The translations under genes and the position numbers were made by a program. This document shows positions 25,686-34,374 of a stretch of 64,000 bases of DNA, piece by piece (position 1 is the stretch's first letter; the number at the start of each line of letters is the position of its first letter). The notes under the pieces were generated by a model that was not told the origin of the DNA, searched no databases, and saw only the letters and a program-made list of their open reading frames with translations. Location of the stretch: contig NZ_CP069338.1 of the NCBI RefSeq assembly GCF_016859125.1, positions 9,985,501-10,049,500 of the forward strand, in the 5' to 3' direction. The DNA comes from Archangium violaceum. GTDB taxonomy: Bacteria; Myxococcota; Myxococcia; Myxococcales; Myxococcaceae.

Positions 25686-26483
25686 TCATCCGCCGTGGGG
25701 CTTGCGGTGTTGCGAACGGCGAGCCAGCCAGTTGCGGATGAAGGCCTTCACGGCCGGGTGCTGTGACTCGCGGAACACGTCCGGCGGGCCCGCCTCGACG
25801 ATGCGGCCCTCGTGCATGAGGGCGAGGCTGTCGGCCATGCCAAAGGCGGCGGCCACATCCGGTGTAATCACGAGCGACGTCGCCCCGAGCTGCTGCTTGC
25901 CGGTGGTGATGATCTCGTTGACGGCGGCCGTGGTGAGCGGATCCAGACCGGCCGTGGGGTCGTCATAGAGGAGGATTCGGGGTTGGAGGATGGTGGCGCG
26001 CGCGAAGCCCACGCGCTTCTGCATGCCGCCCGACAGCTCGCCGGGGTAGCGGGTGGTCGCATGCGACAACCCCACCTTGGCCAGCGTCTTGTTGACCGTC
26101 TCCTCGATTTCCGCCTCGGACATGCGGGTGCGCTCGCGCAGGGGAAACGCCACGTTGTCGAAGACGGTGAGCGAGTCGAAGAGGGCGTTGGCCTGGAAGA
26201 GGATGCCCTGCTTGCGGCGCATCTGATCCAACGCGGCCTCGTCCATCCGAGCCACGTCCTGGCCCTCCACGAGCACCGTCCCCCGGTCCGGCCGCAGCAG
26301 GCCCATGATGTGCTTCATCAGCACCGACTTGCCCGAACCGGAGATCCCCATCAGCACGCAGGTGGTGCCCTCGGGCACCACGAGGTCCACGCCCCGCAGG
26401 GCCTCGTTGTCGCCAAAGGTCTTGTGGAGATCCCTCACCTCGATGGCCAGCTTGCGTGCCGACCCGCCGCTCGTGTCGCTCAT
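25686..26483 (-). CDS. MlaF-like ABC transporter ATPase with substituted catalytic residues
   Basis: A 265-aa nucleotide-binding domain of the Mla/Ttg2A lipid-transport type. Walker A (GISGSGKS, K52), Q-loop (ILFQ), signature LSGGMQ and Walker B Asp D174 are present. The residue after Walker B, normally the catalytic Glu, is Asp (D175 in LLYDDPTAGLDP), and the switch histidine is Pro (P208 in VITPDV). Both codons are clear in the DNA (GAC and CCG). No MlaE permease, MlaD substrate-binding protein or other transport gene is adjacent. It may still bind ATP but turn over slowly, or be regulatory. Start ATG 26483 follows a GGGTGGGG run; longer starts run into the divergent promoter region. Confidence 0.85.
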   Translation of the reverse strand: MSDTSGGSARKLAIEVRDLHKTFGDNEALRGVDLVVPEGTTCVLMGISGSGKSVLMKHIMGLLRPDRGTVLVEGQDVARMDEAALDQMRRKQGILFQANALFDSLTVFDNVAFPLRERTRMSEAEIEETVNKTLAKVGLSHATTRYPGELSGGMQKRVGFARATILQPRILLYDDPTAGLDPLTTAAVNEIITTGKQQLGATSLVITPDVAAAFGMADSLALMHEGRIVEAGPPDVFRESQHPAVKAFIRNWLARRSQHRKPHGG

Positions 26484-26661
26484 CACCCCACCCGAACCAG
26501 CGCGCGTCCGAAGTTCGTCCCGTTCGTCAAGGTCCTCATGCGTCTCTCCTCCTCGACCCGGACCCTCCCGGAAGACAGCGTCGCTGGCAAGAAGCTTTGG
26601 GAGACCACAAACCAGAAAAATCCCTTTACATTGAAATAGCCGACTCGGTAGCGTTCCGCGA

Positions 26662-28497
26662 ATGCACTGGCACCTGCATTCGAAGAGCGCGGCCGTGCTG
26701 GCCGTGATGATCACGATCTCCGGATTCGTCGGGATCGACGCGCACGCCCAGCAATGTGGTCCCGAGGCTCCTCAAGAAGCCGAGCCTCTCAACGACCGGA
26801 TGAGCGACACGCGGCTCCTGCGGCGCATCGTGCTCGGGCTCACCGGAACCACGCCGACCCTCGAGCAATACGAAGCGATGGGGGCCGCGGCCACGCCCGA
26901 AGAGCGAGAAGCGATCCTGCGGTCGGCGCTCGAGGAGGCGCTCGCCTCGCCGAAGTTCTACGAGCGGATGCTGCGCTTCGGACACGAGTGGATCGCGGTG
27001 GGCGCGTACACCACGGGCGCCGCTGGCGACGCGTACCAGGGCGACATGTCCGGCCACCTCTTCAAGTGCCCCGCGGACAGCCTGCACCCGGGCGCGTACT
27101 ACCACGTGAACGAGTTCGGCTCGGGCGATCCGGCCAGGCAGTGCAAGGACCAGGACGCGGACGGCAATACCGCGGTGCCCGAGGTGCACTCGGTCGAGCC
27201 CTGGTGGGCGCCGGGAACGCGGGTCGAGGTGCTCGGGAAGGCCGGCTCCAACGTCACCCAGGTCGTCGACGCCAAGGGCCAGACGCTCGACTGCGGCATC
27301 GCGGGCGGCGGCTACTACGATCCCATGCTGCCCGCCGGGTGCGGCTGCGGGCCGAACCTGGTGTGGTGCGCGCCGCTGGTCGGCCTGAATACCAAGAGCA
27401 ACAACGATCTCCGCGTACAACGACGCCATCCGTACGAGGAACCCGCGCGCCTGTTCGCGCACCTCGCGTGGCACGACCGGCCGCTCTCGGATCTCGTGCT
27501 CGGCAACTACTCGGTCGGAACCAACTGGCTGCGCGCGCTGTACGTGCGCTTCGGCCGGCAGATGGGCAGCAACGCGCTGGACGCGAACACGACCTGGTGG
27601 CGCCCGGACGCGGACAACGCCCCTCGCGATCCGCTGCACCCGGCGCCGAATGATCCGCAGGCGTGGCGCGAGTTCGTGGTCGAGGACCTGGAGCCCTTCC
27701 ACCTCGCGCTCACCGACAACCGGGCGCGCTCCGGCAGTCTCGATCGCACGTACAGATTCGATCCCCGCACCACGACGGAGGCGCCGAAGGGTCTCCCCAC
27801 CGCCGGGGTGCTCACCATGATCGGCGCGATGTCCTCGTTCCCACGCGAGCGCGTCCGAGCCGCGCGCTTCCTCGAGATCTTCGCCTGCCAGAGCTTCTCG
27901 CCTCCTCCCGCGGATGTGCACTTCCCTCCGTACGAGGTCGATCCCGCCACCGGCGGAACATGTCTGCACTGCCACAAGACGCTCGATCCCGCGGCGATCT
28001 CGTTCAAGCGCTGGGATTTCAATCCAACCCCGAGTTACTACGTGCCGTGGCCCTTCATTCCGGGCGTGGGCCGTTACCGCGTCACGAAGGACTGGCTGTC
28101 CGGTCGATATCCGTACACCGGTAACGCGCCGGGCTACCGGTGGAAGAACGCGTTCCTTCCCAACACCGTGTTGACCCCGGTCACCCCCGAGCAGATCACC
28201 GCCAATCCGGAAGCGGTGCTGCTCGACACGATGCCCGAGACGTACACGCTGCTCGGCATGCCAGGCGACGGCACGATGGGCCCGCTCGGGTTCGGGAAGC
28301 TCCTCGTCCGCTCCGGGGAGTTCGACCGCTGCGCCGCGCGCAAGCTCTACGCGATGTTCATCGGCCGTGAGTTGAACCCGGCCACCGAGAAGGGCTTCAT
28401 CGACAAGCTCGCGAGGGAGTTCGTTGCACGCGACCGCAAGCTCCGGTCCTTCATCCGATACCTCTACGAACAGCCCGAAATGCGGAGGGGCCTGTGA
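26662..28497 (+). CDS. Exported DUF1588/DUF1585-type protein with one CxxCH motif
   Basis: A 611-aa protein with a signal peptide ending near AHAQQ. The N-terminal region RLLRRIVLGLTGTTPTLEQY resembles the DUF1549/1592 helical domains of planctomycetes and myxobacteria. C434-LH-C437-H438 is a c-type heme-like motif in the DUF1588 context (TCLHCHKTLDPAAISF). The C-terminal part (RCAARKLYAMFIGRELN) matches DUF1585. These proteins occur with DUF1552/DUF1501 partners and are of unknown function, thought to be exported and possibly redox-active. The start has no good ribosome site. First gene of a three-gene operon; the next start overlaps its stop. Confidence 0.8.
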   Translation: MHWHLHSKSAAVLAVMITISGFVGIDAHAQQCGPEAPQEAEPLNDRMSDTRLLRRIVLGLTGTTPTLEQYEAMGAAATPEEREAILRSALEEALASPKFYERMLRFGHEWIAVGAYTTGAAGDAYQGDMSGHLFKCPADSLHPGAYYHVNEFGSGDPARQCKDQDADGNTAVPEVHSVEPWWAPGTRVEVLGKAGSNVTQVVDAKGQTLDCGIAGGGYYDPMLPAGCGCGPNLVWCAPLVGLNTKSNNDLRVQRRHPYEEPARLFAHLAWHDRPLSDLVLGNYSVGTNWLRALYVRFGRQMGSNALDANTTWWRPDADNAPRDPLHPAPNDPQAWREFVVEDLEPFHLALTDNRARSGSLDRTYRFDPRTTTEAPKGLPTAGVLTMIGAMSSFPRERVRAARFLEIFACQSFSPPPADVHFPPYEVDPATGGTCLHCHKTLDPAAISFKRWDFNPTPSYYVPWPFIPGVGRYRVTKDWLSGRYPYTGNAPGYRWKNAFLPNTVLTPVTPEQITANPEAVLLDTMPETYTLLGMPGDGTMGPLGFGKLLVRSGEFDRCAARKLYAMFIGRELNPATEKGFIDKLAREFVARDRKLRSFIRYLYEQPEMRRGL

Positions 28498-29525
28498 TGA
28501 GCATGCTGCGTTCGATGCTGGGAGCCGCCGCGCTGGCCTCATTCGTGCTCACCGCCGGGGCCTGCACCGGGAAGATCACCGACGACTCGAAGGACGGCCA
28601 GACCTGCTCACCTTCGGGCAGGAACGACGAGATCCGGCTCGGGCTCGCACCCGCCTGCGCGGGCTGCCACCTCAATGGCAACAAGCCGTTCTTCGCCTCG
28701 CTCACCGCGTTCGAGAACGGGCTCGTGTACGACACGAAGTACGTGAAGCCCGGAGATCCCGAGAACAGCATGCTGGTCCAGATGCTGGAGGGAACCGCTC
28801 CCGGGAGCTACCCGCAGATGCCGCCGGGTCAGCCCTACGAAGAGTTCGTCGCCAACGGCCGCACCACGCTGACCATCGAGCAGGTGAAGGCCTGGATTCG
28901 CGACCTGCCTCCCGCGCCCGAGCGGCTGGAGGCTCCAGATACGGAAGCATTCTCCGTCCGCCGGCTCTCCGCCGAGGAGATGGTCGTGAGCTTGATGGAT
29001 CAGCTCGGGCTCACGCTCGAGGACTTCGTCAGCACCAGCGATCCCGATTGGCGCAACAAGGCGTACGTGGTGAATGGCGGCAAGCTCTTCGTATGGCCCG
29101 GTGAATGGTCTCCCGGTATCTCGGGCGAGTACGTCTCCGACTCACGCAGCGTCGAGCGGTTCGAGGCACTCGGAGGCGGCAACTCGCTCCTGTACCGCAA
29201 GAAGGACGTGGGCTTCGGTCCCTCCGCGGCGCAGACGCTGGTTCAGATGTCGCAGGCCTGGTGCGCGCGCGCGGTGGACAAGAAGGGCAACACGGCGGTG
29301 TTGCGCTACGTGACGCTCGCCGACACCTCCGCGAACAACCCGGACGCGGTGCAGAAGAACCTGCGCGCGCTCTACCTGCGCATGCTCGGACAGCCGCCTT
29401 CGGATGCGGAAGCGAAGGAGTTGTACGAACAGGTCTATGTACCGCTCGAGGCGCGGAGCACGCGCCTCGGCTGGATCGGCGTCTGCGCGTCGCTCATCCG
29501 TCACCCGCTGTGGATCACCTACTGA
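28497..29525 (+). CDS. Cytochrome c-like lipoprotein, middle gene of the exported operon
   Basis: A 342-aa lipoprotein (LTAGAC). Heme-binding motif C54-AG-C57-H58 (APACAGCHLNG) is followed by KPGDPENSMLVQMLEG and YPQMPPGQPY, the layout of planctomycete-type c-cytochrome domains in which Met is an axial ligand. The rest is helical with no recognised domain. ATG 28497 overlaps the previous stop codon and has GGAGGGG 7 bases upstream; a GTG at 28494 is also possible. Probably acts with the DUF1588/1585 and DUF1501 proteins around it. Confidence 0.8.
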   Translation: MSMLRSMLGAAALASFVLTAGACTGKITDDSKDGQTCSPSGRNDEIRLGLAPACAGCHLNGNKPFFASLTAFENGLVYDTKYVKPGDPENSMLVQMLEGTAPGSYPQMPPGQPYEEFVANGRTTLTIEQVKAWIRDLPPAPERLEAPDTEAFSVRRLSAEEMVVSLMDQLGLTLEDFVSTSDPDWRNKAYVVNGGKLFVWPGEWSPGISGEYVSDSRSVERFEALGGGNSLLYRKKDVGFGPSAAQTLVQMSQAWCARAVDKKGNTAVLRYVTLADTSANNPDAVQKNLRALYLRMLGQPPSDAEAKELYEQVYVPLEARSTRLGWIGVCASLIRHPLWITY

Positions 29526-29537
29526 GCCGAGGACACC

Positions 29538-31118
29538 ATGATGAACACCTCTCGCCGCACACTGCTCAAGTGGGCCCTCGGAGCGGGACAGTTCGCGCTC
29601 CTCGAACGCGCGGGCCTCCTCGGCTCGAGCGCCGCGCGCGCCGCGGACATCGACGTCCCCTCCCGGCTCGTGGTCCTCTACATCCCGGGCGGCTTCCGGC
29701 CGGCGTACTACTTCACCCCCATGGACGACGCGGACATTCCGCTCTGCGTGCCAGCGTCCTCCAACTACAGCGGCGAGCCCGTCTTCTTCGACGCGAGCAA
29801 GGTGGTGGACCTCGCGCCCCCGAACGGTCCCTACAAGCCGCTCCGGACCTGGCAGTCGTGGAACCCCTCCAACCCCGCTGAGCGGGGCACCTTCAGCCCG
29901 CTCATGTACGGCTTCTCGCACTTCGCGCTGCATGAACAGCTGAGCGTGCTGCACGGCATCGACCAGGGCTCCAACGATCACTCGAGTGCGTTCATCGCGT
30001 CGATGTGCGGTGTCGCCGGTGCGGACTACCGGGCGCCCGCCGTTCATTCGGTGATCGCCAACCACCTGTTCGAGAAGTACCGCGAGAGCAGGCCACTGCC
30101 GTTCGTGGTCGTCGCCGGGGAGCGCGGCACGCCGCTCGGGATGGGGCTGCCCTCACATGCCTCGCCCGTTCGCGTTCCATCGATCGAAGCGCTCAAGCCG
30201 CAGCTGTCCGCGAAGCCCTCGGACAATCCCTGGTGGACGGGGCTCGATGCGCGCACCGAGGGTCCCGAGCTGGACGCGAGAGGTCAGCCCACCGGCGGCA
30301 CACTGAAGACGAACATGCTGGAGCGCTTCTCGCTCTCGCGCACCCCGCAGATGATGGGCCGCTCGACGGCGAAGGTGGACAGCTACCTCGAGGGCCTGCA
30401 CGGCTCACTGTCGTCGGTCTCGCGCGTGCTCGCGACGGATGTCGTGTCCGTACTGGAGAGCACCAAGGGCATCGATCTGCTGACGGCGAACCGTCCCGCG
30501 TACCTGGCGAGCTATCTCGGGAACCAGTCGTTCACGTACTCGTTCGGCCTCGCGAACTTCCACCTCACCGGGCTCGATCCGCGGATGGATCTCGCGCTGC
30601 GCCTGCTCAAGTCGGACCTCTGCACCTCGGTGCACGTCTCGCTGCAGCTCGACTTCGACACGCACAACTCCTTCGGACACGGCTACAGCTGCGCGCACGG
30701 CCGCGGACTGATGGACTGCGTCGCGCGCTTCCTGGGCGAGCTCAAGGCCGCGCCTGCTCCCGGCAAGCCGGGCAAGACGCTGCTCGATGACACGCTCGTG
30801 CTGGTGATGAGCGAGTTCGGCCGCAGCTGGGCCTCACGCGGACGCGATGGCACCTACTCCCTGCCGGATGACCACCACCCGTACACCTCCGTCTGCTTCG
30901 CGGGCGGAAACGTGGCGGCGAACCGGCAGGTGGGCTCGTACACCCCGCGCGGGCTCGGCGTTCCGGTGGACATCATCGAGGAGAACGGTCAGCCCTCGAA
31001 GCGCGTGCCCAGAGCCGCTGACGCCGTGACCACCGCGCTGCGGATCATGGGCATGAGCACGCACGACTTCTTCATCCCCGGCGGCTACGGAGAGGTAACG
31101 GGGATCCGGAAGGCGTAG
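29538..31118 (+). CDS. Tat-exported DUF1501/DUF1552-type protein
   Basis: A 526-aa protein with a twin-arginine-like leader SRRTLLKWALG. Body motifs include SSAFIASMCGV, a LDFDTHNSFGHG segment and LVLVMSEFGRSW, the core of the DUF1501 family, which is alkaline-phosphatase/sulfatase-like in fold but has no proven activity. It is separated by 12 bases from the cytochrome-like gene. The three genes together resemble the DUF1501/DUF1585 modules common in Planctomycetes and Myxococcota. Tat export would fit a folded, metal-containing enzyme. Confidence 0.82.
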   Translation: MMNTSRRTLLKWALGAGQFALLERAGLLGSSAARAADIDVPSRLVVLYIPGGFRPAYYFTPMDDADIPLCVPASSNYSGEPVFFDASKVVDLAPPNGPYKPLRTWQSWNPSNPAERGTFSPLMYGFSHFALHEQLSVLHGIDQGSNDHSSAFIASMCGVAGADYRAPAVHSVIANHLFEKYRESRPLPFVVVAGERGTPLGMGLPSHASPVRVPSIEALKPQLSAKPSDNPWWTGLDARTEGPELDARGQPTGGTLKTNMLERFSLSRTPQMMGRSTAKVDSYLEGLHGSLSSVSRVLATDVVSVLESTKGIDLLTANRPAYLASYLGNQSFTYSFGLANFHLTGLDPRMDLALRLLKSDLCTSVHVSLQLDFDTHNSFGHGYSCAHGRGLMDCVARFLGELKAAPAPGKPGKTLLDDTLVLVMSEFGRSWASRGRDGTYSLPDDHHPYTSVCFAGGNVAANRQVGSYTPRGLGVPVDIIEENGQPSKRVPRAADAVTTALRIMGMSTHDFFIPGGYGEVTGIRKA

Positions 31119-31149
31119 GCCGCGAGCGGTGCCGGGTGCGCTTGCGCTC

Positions 31150-31166
31150 GGGCGGGAACTCCGCCC
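31150..31166 (+). terminator. Weak hairpin after the exported operon
   Basis: GGGCGG-GAACT-CCGCCC, six-base stem, 32 bases after the DUF1501 gene stop and before the lipoprotein gene. No T-run follows, so the termination role is uncertain. Confidence 0.35.
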
Positions 31167-31229
31167 TGGCATTTCCCCGCCTCACCGGAAGCTGGACCTC
31201 TTCCACGGGAGGTCTGCTAGAGGGGCTGC

Positions 31230-32072
31230 ATGCTCCTCCAAACCGGTTCCCGTCTCGCGCCCGTGCTGCTCCTCGCACTGGGCGCCTGCCACGAGAAAGC
31301 ACCGTCTCCCCAGCGGCCCGCCGCCGAACCTCCGCCCGTGGCCACGCCGCCCGCCACCCGTCCCCGGAGCGATGATCCCGCCGCGTCGAGCCGCACCTTC
31401 TCACGCCTGAGCGGCTCGCTCCGTCCCGCCTGGTTTCTCTGTGACGGGACCAACCGGCCACGGATCGCCGTCGTGGAGCGTGACGAGGGTGGCTCCACCG
31501 CCACGCTCACCTGGGTCGAGAAGCGCGAGGGCACTCCACCCACCCACCAGACCTATGCGTTGGGAGAGGTCTCCGCCGGTGCCGGCCAGCGCTTCTTCCC
31601 CCTGCTTCAGGAGAACCAGGAGGTCGGCGCCCTGCATGCGATCAACCCCGGCATGCTGCCCGAGCCCTCCCGCGCGCTGATTCCTCCCTTCGTGAGCCTC
31701 GTGGCGCGGAAGGTGGACCTGAACTGCCGTTGGATGCTGGGGGTGCGCGTGATGGGCTTCGATGGAAGGCGCAGCGTGCTCGTCACCCAGGAGGCGAACA
31801 CACTGACCTACCGCTCCTTCGATTTCGCCGAGGCCGCCAAGGCCCAGCAGCTTCGGGTCGAGGGTTATGGCCACACGACCCCGGCAACCCAGACGGTCCA
31901 GGGCGGAACCGAGGAGCGCACCCCGGACGGCTCCGTCTTCACCTTCCGCAATGGCGCCTACGCCTATGTGCTCCGGGCGGGTGGCGAGGCCTCGCTGGAG
32001 GTCCTGCGAGACGGGCAATCCGTGCAGCGCACCGACCTCCTCGCCTGGACCTACGCTCCGCCTGCGCCCTGA
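31230..32072 (+). CDS. Lipoprotein of unknown function
   Basis: A 280-aa lipoprotein (LLLALGAC) followed by a Pro/Ala-rich linker to about residue 50, then a beta-rich domain with no family I recognise. The start ATG has GAGGGG about 5 bases upstream. It converges on the IclR gene, with only 29 bases between the stops. Confidence 0.7.
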   Translation: MLLQTGSRLAPVLLLALGACHEKAPSPQRPAAEPPPVATPPATRPRSDDPAASSRTFSRLSGSLRPAWFLCDGTNRPRIAVVERDEGGSTATLTWVEKREGTPPTHQTYALGEVSAGAGQRFFPLLQENQEVGALHAINPGMLPEPSRALIPPFVSLVARKVDLNCRWMLGVRVMGFDGRRSVLVTQEANTLTYRSFDFAEAAKAQQLRVEGYGHTTPATQTVQGGTEERTPDGSVFTFRNGAYAYVLRAGGEASLEVLRDGQSVQRTDLLAWTYAPPAP

Positions 32073-32101
32073 CCGTGAAGGCGGGCACCTGGCCGCGTCT
32101 C

Positions 32102-32953
32102 TCAGCGGCGCAGCAGACCCACCTCGACGCCGCGGACGAGGTCCACCAGACGGGGACCGAGCTCACTCATGAGCCGCTCGCGAGGCAGCTGGGACGATGG
32201 GCCGCCGCAATTGAACGCCAGGATTTGACCACCATCGGGCGGGATGAGGGCAACGCCCACTGCATTCACGTCCGAGGTCCATTCGCCGATGGAGAGCGTG
32301 AACCCATGGGTCCGGTACTCCTCGAGGGCTTGCTCGATGCCATCGCGGATGCGCGGCCACTGGTCCGGGTCCTGCCTGGCGATGCGCTCCATCATGACAC
32401 GCTGTTCCAGCTCGGGCAGGGAGGCGAGCAGCGCCCGCCCCATGGCCGTGGTCGCCAACGGGATGCGTGAGCCGACGTCGAGGCGCACGGTCACCGCCGA
32501 GTTGGAGCGGCAGTGCTCGACGTACACCATGCTGAGCCGGTCCCGGGTGCCCAGGGAGACCATGGCGTTGACCTGGTCGGCCATCTCCTGCATCAGGGGC
32601 CTGGCCATCTGGCGGGCGTTCATGCTGGAGAGCGCCGCGTAGCCCAGCGACAACACTCCCGTGCCGAGCTGGTACTTTCCCGAACGCTCCGAGTATTTGA
32701 GATAGCCGAGCCGGGTCAGGGTGTGGGTCAGCCGGGAGATGGTCGGCTTGGGCAGGCCGGTGCTGGCCGCGAGCTCCCGGTTCCCGAGCTGCGGAGTGTG
32801 AGGCGTGAACGCGCGGAGCACCTCCAGCCCGCGCGCCAGCGCCGTCACGAACTGGCGGTCCTTGGCGTCCTCCTCGTCTGGCTCATGCAGGAGCCCCACG
32901 TCGGGTGCCGCGGAGTCCTTCAGGGGAACGGGAAGGTCGGAGAAACGGAGCAT
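32102..32953 (-). CDS. IclR-family transcriptional regulator
   Basis: A 283-aa regulator. The winged helix-turn-helix lies at about residues 40-100 (LGNRELAASTGLPKPTISRL), followed by the effector-binding domain with VSLGTRDRLSMVYVE and RIPLATTAMGRALLA. It resembles the PcaR/PobR group that responds to aromatic acids, but the ligand is unknown. Start ATG 32953; extension to 33034 would cross into the operator region. Palindromes of the form TTTCGC-N3-GCGAAA lie upstream of it and upstream of the divergent esterase/outer-membrane protein pair, which are therefore its likely targets. Confidence 0.87.
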   Translation of the reverse strand: MLRFSDLPVPLKDSAAPDVGLLHEPDEEDAKDRQFVTALARGLEVLRAFTPHTPQLGNRELAASTGLPKPTISRLTHTLTRLGYLKYSERSGKYQLGTGVLSLGYAALSSMNARQMARPLMQEMADQVNAMVSLGTRDRLSMVYVEHCRSNSAVTVRLDVGSRIPLATTAMGRALLASLPELEQRVMMERIARQDPDQWPRIRDGIEQALEEYRTHGFTLSIGEWTSDVNAVGVALIPPDGGQILAFNCGGPSSQLPRERLMSELGPRLVDLVRGVEVGLLRR

Positions 32954-33025
32954 GGCCGTCCTGGTATTTCGGGTGTCAGGACGATAGGAGGGCCAAACAC
33001 TTCGGGTCAACGTGGGCGGAACCTG

Positions 33026-33066
33026 GTTTCGCATAGTGGGCGAAACTCCGTTTCGCCAGGCGAAAC
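33026..33066. promoter_or_regulatory. Two palindromes upstream of the IclR gene
   Basis: GTTTCGC-N7-GCGAAAC at 33026-33046 and GTTTCGCC-A-GGCGAAAC at 33050-33066. The second is a perfect 17-base dyad; the first has a longer spacer. They lie between the IclR start (32953) and the esterase stop (33143), the position expected for an autoregulatory operator. Confidence 0.6.
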
Positions 33067-33142
33067 CCGGAGCGTGTCCCAGAGCCTCGCGGGCTCCTCC
33101 AGGAGCGCGAACACCGAGGAGGAGCCCACGCCGTCCTCGTGG

Positions 33143-34027
33143 CTACTGCTGGGTGAACTGCGTCAGCCAGTTCAGGTTGGTCCTCAATGACCAGCCGTAG
33201 GTGCCAGTGCGCCACTTCTGATCCAGGGTGAGGCCAATGCAGCTTCCCTGACGCATGTAGCAGTGATCGGCGTCACCATCCGAGGCCTCGGAATTCTCCA
33301 CGATGTACCAACCGCTGTTGTTGCTACGGGAGCAGGAGGTCGCCAACGGGCACGACAGCCCCGTCATCTCCTGGACCTGGCTGCGCACGGTGAGCTCGGT
33401 CGAGCCCATGAACGCGTCGTTCTCTCCATTCACGACCCGGAGCCGGTCGCTCGGCAGTGCGCGGTTGCCGTTGGCGACGCAGGAGCGGAGATCATAGATG
33501 GAGTACTCGACGCCCGCGCCCAGCCCATAGGCGGCCTGCACCCGGCTGTCATAGTTCTTGGCCAGGATGGCCATGATGGACCCCTGGCTGAAGCCGGCCA
33601 CCACGACACCCTTGGAGCAATCCGCCTTGGCGCGCGAACAGATCGTGTTGATGGCGCTGGTCGAGCGGGTCGAATCGAAGATGCACCTGGCGCGGCTCTC
33701 GAGCGTGGAGCAGGTGCCAAAGGTGGCGTTGTCATACTCGACGGTGGCCGCGACATAGCCACGGCTCGCCATCTCCTCGACGGCGGCCATCGCCGAGGCG
33801 TGATCGTACCCCTCCGTGGTTCCCACCGTGTAGATGAACACCGGGTATCTGCTCTGTGAGGACAAAGGCTCCCTGCCTCTGATGCTGTACGTCGTGCCAC
33901 AGATGGCGCCGCTACCGCCCCGATACGTCGCAGTGAAGCTGGTCAGACTCTGGGCCAGGGCGGAGGCGCTCCACGCCATGGACAAGAGCAGCGCAACGAG
34001 GATCCTCGAACCTGCCGTCGCTTTCAT
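33143..34027 (-). CDS. Secreted serine hydrolase (alpha/beta fold)
   Basis: A 294-aa protein with a signal peptide ending at ALAQS. The nucleophile elbow GFSQGS places Ser148. D204 (VNGENDAF) and H255 (DADHCYM) are in suitable positions for the rest of the triad. Many cysteines suggest disulfides. It resembles PHB-depolymerase/dienelactone-hydrolase-like secreted esterases; the substrate is unknown. Start ATG 34027 has AAAGGGAG at good spacing. It lies between the IclR gene and a divergent outer-membrane protein gene. Confidence 0.75.
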   Translation of the reverse strand: MKATAGSRILVALLLSMAWSASALAQSLTSFTATYRGGSGAICGTTYSIRGREPLSSQSRYPVFIYTVGTTEGYDHASAMAAVEEMASRGYVAATVEYDNATFGTCSTLESRARCIFDSTRSTSAINTICSRAKADCSKGVVVAGFSQGSIMAILAKNYDSRVQAAYGLGAGVEYSIYDLRSCVANGNRALPSDRLRVVNGENDAFMGSTELTVRSQVQEMTGLSCPLATSCSRSNNSGWYIVENSEASDGDADHCYMRQGSCIGLTLDQKWRTGTYGWSLRTNLNWLTQFTQQ

Positions 34028-34140
34028 GACTTCTCCCTTTGCCTGGGGGGGCAGACCGCATTCCCAGACAATCAGATACACTACCGATGAAAGACGGAAA
34101 ATCAAGCCATGACAGCCAGAACGGTGTTGAAACACATCCC

Positions 34141-34157
34141 GTTCCGCCATGCGAAAC
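34141..34157. promoter_or_regulatory. IclR-type operator, imperfect
   Basis: GTTCCGCCATGCGAAAC: the right arm GCGAAA is intact, the left arm TTCCGC has one change from TTTCGC. Spacer CAT as in the perfect copy 37 bases away. Confidence 0.5.
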
Positions 34158-34177
34158 AAACCCATGATTCACAGTTC

Positions 34178-34194
34178 ATTTCGCCATGCGAAAT
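34178..34194. promoter_or_regulatory. IclR-type operator, perfect
   Basis: ATTTCGC-CAT-GCGAAAT, a perfect 17-base palindrome between the divergent esterase and outer-membrane protein genes. Same core as the dyad at 33050-33066 near the IclR gene. Confidence 0.6.
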
Positions 34195-34374
34195 GGATCC
34201 ACGGCGTTCGAAGGCGCGTCTCACGGAAGGGGCCGCGACACCAGCATCCCGGCAATATTCGCATGGCATTGATTGGCGGGATGCGTCATGCCAACGCACC
34301 ATGATCTCGGATAAGGATTCATGCGCATCTGGAGCTCCCGCTACCCGCGGAGACAGGAAGGACATCCCCGAACC

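Larger units (their letters stand above)
34028..34374. other. Divergent promoter region with IclR-type palindromes
   Basis: A 347-base stretch without a gene between the esterase and the outer-membrane protein. It holds the two palindromes listed separately at 34141-34157 and 34178-34194. Nothing else is clearly recognisable, although short AT-rich pieces around 34060-34110 could be the esterase promoter. Confidence 0.5.

Noticed and set aside
26626-28542. A 638-codon minus-strand frame opposite the DUF1588/1585 gene
   Set aside because: Shadow frame; the plus-strand product has a signal peptide and CxxCH site and is coupled to the next gene.
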